From an uncultured Lachnospiraceae bacterium (GTDB lineage Bacteria > Bacillota > Clostridia > Lachnospirales > Lachnospiraceae): 7,289 bases of DNA. Below the pieces are notes generated by a model. That model was not told the DNA's origin and ran no database searches. It saw only the letters and a list, made by a program, of their open reading frames with translations. This document shows, in pieces, positions 1 through 6,642 of the stretch; the stretch's first letter is position 1, and every line of letters begins with the position of its first letter. The DNA lies in assembly GCA_905236615.1 (NCBI GenBank), contig CAJORC010000088.1, positions 1 to 7,289 of the forward strand, written 5' to 3'. A program made the translations under genes and the position numbers.

Positions 1-334
1 GGAATGAAAGTGCATCGGTGTTGTTATCACTTTTTTCATAGTAATAAATATATTTTCCGGCAACATTTATATAGCAGACATCGTGGTTCACAAGCCTTTT
101 AACGCCGGATTCGTCGGGATTCATGACATAAAGGGCACCTCTGTCATTTCCGTTGGCAAAATAAACCTTTCCGTCAACTTCAGTAAAGAGACCTTTATTT
201 AATATGTTTCCGGCGGTGTTTCCAAGCGTTCCGGGCGGATTTTCGGGTATTCTGGAAAAAATTACGACGAGAACCATTATAACTGCGATCACAGCGATAA
301 TGGATACTAATGTGATGGTGTTTTTAGACTTCAT
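1..334 (-). CDS. Membrane-anchored DUF5050-like (beta-propeller type) protein, N-terminal fragment
   Basis: The gene runs leftward and is cut by the window edge; 111 codons are visible. The ATG at 334 is chosen because GGAGGTG (341-347, minus strand) sits 6 nt upstream and a strong promoter lies behind it. The protein starts with lysines (K2, K4), followed by one long hydrophobic segment at about residues 7-27. No lipobox cysteine follows, so it looks like an uncleaved N-in/C-out membrane anchor rather than a lipoprotein. Then comes a Pro/Gly/Asn-rich linker (ENPPGTLGNTAGN, about 31-43). After this, strand-rich repeats have the pattern DGKVYFANGNDRGALYVMN and, further on, AGKYIYYYE. Such units of '(G/D)-x-x-(I/V)-Y-(F/Y)' followed by 'LY-x-M-(N/D)-x-D' are typical of the DUF5050 domain, which resembles low-density-lipoprotein-receptor propeller blades and is common in extracellular proteins of Lachnospiraceae. 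The family name is recalled from sequence style, not from a search. Its function is unknown; ligand binding at the cell surface is only a guess. Confidence 0.8.
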   Translation of the reverse strand, partial: MKSKNTITLVSIIAVIAVIMVLVVIFSRIPENPPGTLGNTAGNILNKGLFTEVDGKVYFANGNDRGALYVMNPDESGVKRLVNHDVCYINVAGKYIYYYEKSDNNTDALSF

Positions 335-357
335 GAAATGCACCTCCCCCTGTCATT

Positions 358-386
358 ATTATAAGCTTTAATCAGCTTGTTTTCAA
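358..386 (-). promoter_or_regulatory. Sigma-A promoter of the leftward DUF5050-like gene
   Basis: On the minus strand, TTGAAA (381-386) and a perfect TATAAT (358-363) are separated by exactly 17 nt (364-380). This is 11 of 12 matches to the vegetative sigma-A consensus. Transcription would start near 350-352, leaving a leader of about 17 nt in front of the ATG at 334, just enough to hold the GGAGGTG ribosome site. No experimental start is known. Confidence 0.75.
364..378. repeat. AGCTT repeat inside the leftward promoter spacer
   Basis: AGCTT occurs at 364-368 and again at 374-378, exactly 10 bp apart. The same bases can be read as an inverted repeat, AAGCT (363-367) and AGCTT (374-378) around a 6-nt loop. 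It lies between the -35 and -10 boxes of the leftward promoter, where a regulator could block polymerase. The arms are only 5 bp in AT-rich DNA, so chance is a real alternative. Confidence 0.3.
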
Positions 387-420
387 TTGTGTTTTATCAT
401 TGGATGTATTACAATATAAT
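387..420 (+). promoter_or_regulatory. Probable promoter of the pheA-led operon
   Basis: TTGTGT (387-392) is followed after 17 nt by TACAAT (410-415), giving a start near 422. An overlapping alternative is a perfect TATAAT at 415-420 with a poor -35 (TTTTAT at 392-397, also 17 nt away). Either start leaves a leader of only about 20-26 nt before the pheA ATG, so no T-box, riboswitch or leader-peptide attenuator can fit. The -35 box directly abuts the -35 box of the leftward promoter, so the two polymerases may compete. Confidence 0.6.
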
Positions 421-447
421 AAGGTTTAAATTTTTCTGGAGGACAGT

Positions 448-1575
448 ATGGGACTTGAAGAATACAGGAATGAGATAGACAGGATTGACTCTGAGATCGT
501 GCGTCTTTTCGAGGAAAGAATGGACGTGGCGGAGAAAGTCGCACTTGATAAGATTCAAAGCGGGAAAAACGTTTACGATCCTGAACGTGAAAAGGCGAAA
601 CTTGATAAGATAAAAAACATGACAAAGAATGAGTTCAACTCCATAGGTGCTGTTGAACTCTTTTCTGAAATTATGGCGATGAGCAGAAAAAGGCAGTATG
701 CGCTTCTGGAGGAAAAAGGAGCGAAGAGGAAGCTGCCTTTTATCGCAATAGATGAGCTTGATAAGAAGGATGCAAGAGTTGTATTTCAGGGAATAAACGG
801 TGCATATTCTGAAGCGGCCATGATAGCCTATTTCGGTGAAAACGTGAATGCTCATTCAGTAAAGACCTTCAAGGATGCCATGAGGTCAATTGATGAGGGA
901 ACTGCTGATTACGCGGTACTTCCGATCGAGAATTCCTCGGCAGGAATAGTGAGCGCAAACTATGATCTGCTTACAGAATTTGAAAACTATATAGTTGCGG
1001 ACCAGATCATTGCCATTGATAACTGTCTCTTAGGACTTCCGGGTACCAAGCTTTCGGATATAAAGACCGTGTATTCACATCCTCAGGCACTTATGCAGTG
1101 TGAAGACTTCCTTGCGGAGCATGAAGCATGGAAAGAGATAAGCTACGCTAATACGGCTATGGCTGCAAAGAAGATCCATGATGAGGGAGATAAGTCGCAG
1201 GCTGCGATCGCAGGTGCCAGAGCAGCGAAAGCTTATGGACTTGAGATACTTATGAGCGATATCAATAAGAGTGACGGAAATTCAACGAGATTTATAATCG
1301 TCACCAATCAGAAGGTATTCGTCAGGGATGCAACAAGGATAAGTATCAGCTTTGAGATTTCGCATAAGAGCGGTTCGCTGTATTCGATCCTTTCGCACAT
1401 TATATATAACGGACTGAATATGACGAAGATTGAAAGCCGTCCTATAAAGGACAGACCATGGGAATATCGCTTCTTTATTGATTTTGAGGGAAATCTGGCA
1501 GATCCCGCAGTGCGGAATGCCCTTCGTGGATTAAGGGAAGAGTCAGGTAATATGCGGATTCTTGGAAATTACTAA
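448..1575 (+). CDS. pheA: Bifunctional chorismate mutase / prephenate dehydratase (P-protein)
   Basis: This 375-residue protein converts chorismate to prephenate and then to phenylpyruvate, the committed steps to phenylalanine, in the cytoplasm. Residues 1-90 are an AroQ-type chorismate mutase. By alignment to my recollection of the E. coli enzyme, the active-site set is complete: R7, R24, K35, D44, R47, E48 and Q83. Residues about 110-285 are the prephenate dehydratase, with VVFQGINGAYSEAA (111-124), VLPIENSSAG (157-166), SHPQAL (210-215) and the catalytic TRF motif (T280-R281-F282). Residues about 297-375 form an ACT regulatory domain with the phenylalanine-binding ESRP motif (329-332); the companion GALV motif reads GSLY (309-312). 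Length is close to E. coli PheA (386 by recall). The ATG at 448 has GGAGGA at 438-443, 4 nt upstream. It leads the operon; the stop is 12 nt before the next ATG. Feedback inhibition by phenylalanine through ACT is the likely control. Confidence 0.97.
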   Translation: MGLEEYRNEIDRIDSEIVRLFEERMDVAEKVALDKIQSGKNVYDPEREKAKLDKIKNMTKNEFNSIGAVELFSEIMAMSRKRQYALLEEKGAKRKLPFIAIDELDKKDARVVFQGINGAYSEAAMIAYFGENVNAHSVKTFKDAMRSIDEGTADYAVLPIENSSAGIVSANYDLLTEFENYIVADQIIAIDNCLLGLPGTKLSDIKTVYSHPQALMQCEDFLAEHEAWKEISYANTAMAAKKIHDEGDKSQAAIAGARAAKAYGLEILMSDINKSDGNSTRFIIVTNQKVFVRDATRISISFEISHKSGSLYSILSHIIYNGLNMTKIESRPIKDRPWEYRFFIDFEGNLADPAVRNALRGLREESGNMRILGNY

Positions 1576-1587
1576 AAGGAAGAGACT

Positions 1588-2898
1588 ATGAAAACCGACG
1601 AACTTATACTATACAGAGAATTTGACTATATCGATCTTTTTAAGAAGATAACTGATGTTTACAATAAATGCACTAAGAGAAATCCAGAGAATGACCTTGA
1701 GAGCATGACCCGGAATGCATCTGAGGCAGCAGGAGAGCTTACTGAGCTTGCAGGTACTTATGGATTTGAAGGAAATCTCTGGCACTGCTTTCTGGCACTT
1801 TTTCTGGTTAGCTCCGAAAATGCATTCAGCGTTGCAAGTGAGAAGCATGACGGGATTGAGGGCAGCCTGAATGAGATCGCGAAACACGATTTTGAAATGT
1901 TTAAGGAATGCTTTGGCTGGGAACTTGAGAGGATTGACAGATATCTTGCAATAAAGGCGTTTGCATTCACTAAAGATTATAAGACATCAAGTGCGGACGG
2001 AAGTCTTTTTAACAGACGTATCCGTGACAGGATATGTGATACGGCTGTCAAGCTAGAAGGGGCTTCTGACAGTGATGAATTCTTAAAGATAATGAGTGAT
2101 TTCTACAGAGATTACGGTGTCGGAAAATTCGGACTGCACAAGGCTTTCAGAGTAGAACATGATGAAAACGGTAAGGCGGTGATCGTTCCGATAACGAGAG
2201 TCAAGCATCTTGATCTCGATGACCTGATAGGTATCGAACTTCAGAAAAAGCAGCTTACCGATAATACAGAAGCTTTTCTTGCCGGACGCAGGGCAAACAA
2301 TGTGCTCATGTTCGGTGATGCAGGTACGGGTAAATCTTCTTCTATAAAGGGTATATTGAATAAGTATTATCCCGAGGGCTTAAGGATGATCGAGATTTAC
2401 AGACATCAGTTCAAGGATATCAATGATGTCATAGCCCAGATAAAGAACAGGAATTACAAATTCATTCTTTATATGGACGATCTTTCCTTTGAAGATGAAG
2501 AAACTGAATATAAGTATCTGAAGGCAGTCATTGAGGGCGGTCTGGAGAAGAAACCCGATAATGTACTGATCTATGCAAGTTCTAACAGAAGGCATCTTGT
2601 GCATGAGAACTTTGGCGATAAGATGGATATCCGTAAGGATGATGATCTGCATGCCAGCGATACGGTTCAGGAGAAGCTGTCGCTTTCTGCCAGATTCGGA
2701 GTTAAGATTTACTTTGGCAGACCTAATAAAAGGGAATTTGATGAGATAGTCAGGTCAATAGCCGGACGCTGTGGCCTGCAAATGGATGAAAAGGAACTTT
2801 TAGCGGAAGCTAACAAGTGGGAACTGAGAAACGGCGGAATGAGCGGAAGAGTTGCAGAGCAGTTTATAGATTATTGCTTAGGTTCTGTAAAAGAATAG
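1588..2898 (+). CDS. DUF815-family AAA+-type ATP-binding protein, function unknown
   Basis: This 436-residue soluble protein has two parts. Residues 1 to about 205 form a mostly helical N-terminal region without recognisable motifs, probably for partner binding or oligomerisation. Residues about 206-436 form a P-loop ATPase core typical of DUF815. The core has the lead-in DDLIGIELQK (211-220), Walker A GDAGTGKS (243-250) and Walker B FILYMDDLSF (292-301) with D297/D298. It also has a sensor-1-like YASSNRRHL (329-337), a possible arginine-finger stretch LSLSARFG (364-371) and a sensor-2-like GGMSGR (416-421). All nucleotide-binding residues are present, so it should hydrolyse ATP. No signal peptide or membrane segment is visible. 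The ATG at 1588 follows AAGGAAGAG (1576-1584), starting right after the pheA stop, and the next gene begins 22 nt downstream. DUF815 proteins have no agreed role; a remodelling or loader ATPase is inferred only from the AAA+ fold. The family call is firm, the function open. Confidence 0.9.
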   Translation: MKTDELILYREFDYIDLFKKITDVYNKCTKRNPENDLESMTRNASEAAGELTELAGTYGFEGNLWHCFLALFLVSSENAFSVASEKHDGIEGSLNEIAKHDFEMFKECFGWELERIDRYLAIKAFAFTKDYKTSSADGSLFNRRIRDRICDTAVKLEGASDSDEFLKIMSDFYRDYGVGKFGLHKAFRVEHDENGKAVIVPITRVKHLDLDDLIGIELQKKQLTDNTEAFLAGRRANNVLMFGDAGTGKSSSIKGILNKYYPEGLRMIEIYRHQFKDINDVIAQIKNRNYKFILYMDDLSFEDEETEYKYLKAVIEGGLEKKPDNVLIYASSNRRHLVHENFGDKMDIRKDDDLHASDTVQEKLSLSARFGVKIYFGRPNKREFDEIVRSIAGRCGLQMDEKELLAEANKWELRNGGMSGRVAEQFIDYCLGSVKE

Positions 2899-2920
2899 GT
2901 AATGAGCAGGGAGTTTTTAT

Positions 2921-4465
2921 ATGGGGATAAAAACATTTGCCGCAATCGATGTGGGCTCTTATGAAGTAAGCATGAAGATCTTTGAACTTTCGAAGAAAAA
3001 CGGAGTTCATGAGATTGATTATATACGCCACAGGATCGATCTGGGTACGGAAACATACAATACAGGACATATAAGTTACGAGCGAATGGATGAGCTTTGT
3101 GAGCTCCTGAACGGCTACACGCAGATAATGGAGACTTACAGAGTTGATGATTACAGGGCTTACGGAACTTCGGCCGTCAGGGAAACGATTAATACAAAAG
3201 TGGTGACCGACCAGATAAAGCTCAGGACGGGATTGAATATAAGTGTTCTGAGTAATTCCGAACAGCGTTTTCTTGATTACAAATCCATTGCATTAAAAAG
3301 CAAGTATTTTTCGAATATAATTGACAGCGGTACGGCTATAATCGATATCGGCGGCGGAAGTACACAGGTTTCTCTTTTCAGGGATTCGAAACTTGCATGT
3401 ACGGTAAATCTTCCGCTGGGAATCCTGAAACTCCGTTCAAAGCTGAATATCCTGCAGCCGGGGCATCTTGAATATGAGGAGATATTATCTGAGCTGATAG
3501 ATAATGAAATACATAATTTCAGGAAGATATATCTGTCCCAGATGGATATCAGAAATATAATCGTTGTTGATGATTATCTTTCACAGATAGCGCTGAATGC
3601 CGCAAAAGCAAGGAATACGGTTTATGTTACGGGAGCGGAATTTCTTGAACTTGTGGAAGCAATAAGAAAGATTCCACAGGAAGAGGCGGCAAAGAAATTT
3701 GGCATACAACGTGAAAATGCTGCGCTGCTTATGCCTTCAGCTTTACTTGTCCGCAATTTTATAAGGGTCACCGCTGCAGAAAAGCTCTGGATACCGGGCG
3801 TTTCGCTTGCAGACGGAATAGCCTATGATTATGCGGAGAGAAATAAGATAATTGTTTCGAATCATGATTTTACGAGCGACATTATTTCCTGTGCAAACAA
3901 TATCTCTGCACGTTACAAGGGCAGCCAGAGTGTAGGCGAAGAACTTGTTGCCGGAGCACTTGCGATCTTTGATGCGATGAAGAAGCTTCACGGACTCAGC
4001 AAGCGCGAAAGGCTTCTGCTCGAACTTGCGGCAAGACTTCATGATGTGGGATGCTATGTTTCACTGTCCGCCCCTGAAGAGAGTTCTTACAGCATAATCA
4101 TGGGTACGGAGATCATCGGTATATCCCATCTTGAGAGACTGATAATCGCGACAGTCGTTTATAATGCTTATCCGAAAGAGGTTAATTACGACGATTTCAA
4201 TGAGACTGAATTTAATGAAAAGGTATTTCTGACAGTTACCAAACTGACTGCTATCCTGCGTGTGGCTTCGGGAATGGCAAGAAGCCCCAGAAAGAAATAC
4301 AGAAGCGTTAAAGCCCAGCTCAGGGAAAAGGAACTTGTGCTGACAGTAGAGAGTGACTCCAGCCTGACGCTTGAAAAAGGATTTTTCTTAGAACAGTCGC
4401 TCCTCTTTGAGGAAGTTTTCGGAATACGTCCTGTTCTCAGGGAAAAGAAGGGAGTGAGATTTTAG
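2921..4465 (+). CDS. ppx: Ppx/GppA-family exopolyphosphatase with HD-like C-terminal domain
   Basis: This 514-residue protein, close to E. coli PPX in length (513 by recall), should release terminal phosphate from polyphosphate. Residues about 1-310 are the ASKHA-fold phosphatase: phosphate loop AAIDVGSYEV (7-16), YGTSAVRE (81-88), E114 in SNSEQRF (111-117) aligning with catalytic E121 of E. coli if one loop residue is deleted, and the second phosphate loop IDIGGGSTQVSLF (141-153). Residues about 315-514 are the HD-like C-terminal domain with LHDVG (373-377). Other histidines usual in that domain are replaced: L382, E386 and S388, and A416 instead of the RYHRK histidine. The ATG at 2921 has AGGGAG (2908-2913) 7 nt upstream. 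The stop TAG shares its last base with the GTG start of ppk1. GppA activity on pppGpp is the main alternative, but the ppk1 neighbour favours polyphosphate. Confidence 0.92.
   Translation: MGIKTFAAIDVGSYEVSMKIFELSKKNGVHEIDYIRHRIDLGTETYNTGHISYERMDELCELLNGYTQIMETYRVDDYRAYGTSAVRETINTKVVTDQIKLRTGLNISVLSNSEQRFLDYKSIALKSKYFSNIIDSGTAIIDIGGGSTQVSLFRDSKLACTVNLPLGILKLRSKLNILQPGHLEYEEILSELIDNEIHNFRKIYLSQMDIRNIIVVDDYLSQIALNAAKARNTVYVTGAEFLELVEAIRKIPQEEAAKKFGIQRENAALLMPSALLVRNFIRVTAAEKLWIPGVSLADGIAYDYAERNKIIVSNHDFTSDIISCANNISARYKGSQSVGEELVAGALAIFDAMKKLHGLSKRERLLLELAARLHDVGCYVSLSAPEESSYSIIMGTEIIGISHLERLIIATVVYNAYPKEVNYDDFNETEFNEKVFLTVTKLTAILRVASGMARSPRKKYRSVKAQLREKELVLTVESDSSLTLEKGFFLEQSLLFEEVFGIRPVLREKKGVRF
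4448..4454 (+). promoter_or_regulatory. Ribosome binding site for ppk1, inside the end of ppx
   Basis: AAGGGAG lies 10 nt upstream of the GTG at 4465 and within the last codons of ppx. It decides the start: the next in-frame ATG (4522, residue 20) has no Shine-Dalgarno-like sequence before it and would begin immediately at the conserved NRELSW motif. The overlap of stop and start (TAGTG) points to reinitiation by ribosomes finishing ppx. Confidence 0.65.
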
Positions 4466-6642
4466 TGGCAGCAGAAAAGAACAAAGAGAAAAACATAAAT
4501 TTCCGCGACAGTAAATATTACATGAACCGTGAGCTTTCGTGGATGAAGTTTAACGAAAGAGTTCTCTGGGAGGCTAGAGATAAAAACCAGCTCCTTTTTG
4601 AAAGAATAAAGATGCTTTCGATAACCGCTTCGAACCTTGATGAATTTTTCATGGTAAGAGTTGCATCTCTGAAAGACATGGTCCATGCGGATTATAAGAA
4701 AGTTGACATTGCGGGAATGACCGCAGTTGAGCAGTTAAGCGCGTTGAGCCGCGTAACACATGAATTTGTCGATATGCAGTATTCCACATATAACCGCTCG
4801 CTGATACCGCTCTTAAAACAGAATGGTATTACTGTTGTGATGCATCATGAGGATCTCAGCGAAAATCAGAAGGCTTACTGTGACAGATTTTTTGAAGAAG
4901 AGGTTTATCCGGTTCTTACTCCGATGGCGGTGGATTCATCGAGACCTTTCCCGCTTGTAAGAAACAAGTCCCTGAACATCGCTGCTCTTGTAAGTGCGAA
5001 GAAATTCGGGGAAGATAAAGAGGACTGTACCGATTTTGCAATGGTTCAGGTGCCCAATGTTCTTTCGAGGCTTGTGGAGATACCGGGAGATGACGGAAAC
5101 AAGAGCTTTATCCTTCTTGAAGAGATTATCGAGAGAAATATGGATAAGCTTTTCCTTAACTATGATATCGTTTGTGCGCATCCTTTCAGGGTTATGAGAA
5201 ATGCCGATCTGAGTATCGATGAGGATGAGGCTGAAGACCTGCTCAAGGAGATTGAGCGGCAGCTGAAGCGCCGGCAGTGGGGCGAAGTTATCAGGCTTGA
5301 AGTTGAAGACACGATGGATGAAAGGCTTTTAAAGATCATCAGAAGTGAAGTTGGTGTTGAAGAGGATGATATTTATCATATAAACGGTCCCCTTGACCTG
5401 ACATTCCTTATGAAGATGACGGGTATCGAAGGCTATGATAAGCTGAGAGTTCCGAAATGGATTCCGAAAAAGCCTAAATATATGAATGATGAGGATGACA
5501 TTTTCACACAGATCAGGGATCATGATATACTCCTTTCACATCCTTATGAGAGTTTTGAGCCGGTAACTGATTTTATCAGAAGTGCGGCGAGGGATAAAGA
5601 CGTTCTTGCCATAAAGATGACACTTTACCGTGTAAGCGGAAATTCCCCGATAATCGCGGCTCTTGCGCAGGCAGCGGAAAACGGAAAGCAGGTTTCGGTT
5701 CTTGTTGAGCTTAAAGCGAGATTTGATGAGGAGCACAATATAACATGGGCAAAAACGCTTGAAAAAGCCGGCTGCCATGTTATTTACGGTCTCGTGGGAC
5801 TTAAGACCCATTCGAAGATTGCTCTGGTTGTGCGCCGTGAAGAAGAGGGTATCCGCAGATATGTACATCTGGGAACCGGAAATTACAACGATTCGACAGC
5901 CAAGCAGTACACAGACATGGGACTTCTTACATGTTCGGTACCGATCGGAGAGGATGCAACGGCTGTATTTAACATGCTTTCGGGATATTCAGAGCCTATT
6001 TCATGGAATAAGCTCATTCTGGCACCGCTCTGGCTTAAAGACAGGTTTATCTATCTGATCGACAGAGAGGCTGAAAATGCAAGGAACGGGCGTGAGGCTC
6101 ATATCGTTGCCAAGATGAACTCGGTCAGTGACCCTGATATAATTGAAGCTTTATATAGGGCGTCGGCAGCGGGTGTAAAGATTGAGCTGATCGTCAGGGG
6201 AATATGCTGCCTGAAGGTGGGAATCCCGGGAGTTTCGGAGAATATCTCGGTTCGCTCCATAGTAGGATTTTTCCTTGAGCACAGCAGGATATTCTATTTT
6301 CTGAATGAAGGCCGGGAAGAGTTTTATATGGGATCCGCGGACTGGATGCCCAGAAATCTTGACCGCAGGGTTGAGATATGCTTCCCTGTTGAAAAGCCTG
6401 AATTAAAAGAAGATTTAAGGCATTTTCTGCAGACTGAACTTGATGACAACATTAGAGCGTCGGAACTGCAGCCGGACGGATCTTACTTAAGACCTTCCAG
6501 ACACGGACGGCCTGCCGTGAATTCGCAGAAGCAGTTTGCCGTGGAAGCAGAAGAAAATGCAAAAATACGAAAGGAACTTGTACCGGACAGAGTATTTGTA
6601 CCGGAAACAAAATTTGACGATGAAAAAAGCAGCGATATTTGA
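4465..6642 (+). CDS. ppk1: Polyphosphate kinase (Ppk1)
   Basis: This 725-residue enzyme reversibly transfers the gamma phosphate of ATP onto growing polyphosphate and belongs to the PPK1 (phospholipase-D-like) family. The N-terminal domain has YMNRELSWMKFNERVL (19-34) and ASNLDEFF (55-62), with N57 matching the ATP-contacting Asn. A middle domain spans about 125-320. The two catalytic PLD-like domains follow. They show Mg-site arginines R389 (TLYR) and R419 (KARFDEEHN), the phosphorylated histidine H449 in LKTHSK (446-451), the second histidine H468 in YVHLGTGNYN (466-475), LEHSRIFYF (604-612) and SADWMPRNLDRRVEICFP (624-641). All key residues are intact. After about residue 667 a tail of nearly 60 residues rich in charged residues and proline extends past the core. 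The start is GTG (read as Met), supported by AAGGGAG at 4448-4454 and by coupling to ppx. The last 23 nt overlap the HAD gene. Confidence 0.97.
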   Translation: MAAEKNKEKNINFRDSKYYMNRELSWMKFNERVLWEARDKNQLLFERIKMLSITASNLDEFFMVRVASLKDMVHADYKKVDIAGMTAVEQLSALSRVTHEFVDMQYSTYNRSLIPLLKQNGITVVMHHEDLSENQKAYCDRFFEEEVYPVLTPMAVDSSRPFPLVRNKSLNIAALVSAKKFGEDKEDCTDFAMVQVPNVLSRLVEIPGDDGNKSFILLEEIIERNMDKLFLNYDIVCAHPFRVMRNADLSIDEDEAEDLLKEIERQLKRRQWGEVIRLEVEDTMDERLLKIIRSEVGVEEDDIYHINGPLDLTFLMKMTGIEGYDKLRVPKWIPKKPKYMNDEDDIFTQIRDHDILLSHPYESFEPVTDFIRSAARDKDVLAIKMTLYRVSGNSPIIAALAQAAENGKQVSVLVELKARFDEEHNITWAKTLEKAGCHVIYGLVGLKTHSKIALVVRREEEGIRRYVHLGTGNYNDSTAKQYTDMGLLTCSVPIGEDATAVFNMLSGYSEPISWNKLILAPLWLKDRFIYLIDREAENARNGREAHIVAKMNSVSDPDIIEALYRASAAGVKIELIVRGICCLKVGIPGVSENISVRSIVGFFLEHSRIFYFLNEGREEFYMGSADWMPRNLDRRVEICFPVEKPELKEDLRHFLQTELDDNIRASELQPDGSYLRPSRHGRPAVNSQKQFAVEAEENAKIRKELVPDRVFVPETKFDDEKSSDI

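Noticed and set aside
383..855. Minus-strand open frames of 80 and 148 codons across the intergenic region and the 5' part of pheA
   Set aside because: They run antisense to a complete, motif-rich pheA, are rich in Cys/Phe/His in the way of complementary-strand readings, show no domain, and would cover both divergent promoters.
1576..2920. Search for internal promoters or terminators in the 12-nt and 22-nt gaps around the DUF815 gene
   Set aside because: The gaps hold only ribosome sites; no hairpin or paired -35/-10 boxes fit.
4522..4524. ATG as an alternative ppk1 start
   Set aside because: No ribosome site precedes it and it would leave the conserved NRELSW motif at the very N-terminus; the GTG at 4465 has AAGGGAG and couples to the ppx stop.
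5536..6058. Open frames of about 100 codons inside ppk1 on both strands (5536-5868 minus, 5759-6058 plus)
   Set aside because: They overlap the most conserved catalytic part of ppk1, have no recognisable domain, and no clear case for a separate start could be made.
6536..6619. Upstream in-frame ATG for the HAD gene, adding 28 residues
   Set aside because: The added residues are highly charged, unlike any HAD N-terminus, and overlap the ppk1 tail; the fold begins right at the ATG at 6620.
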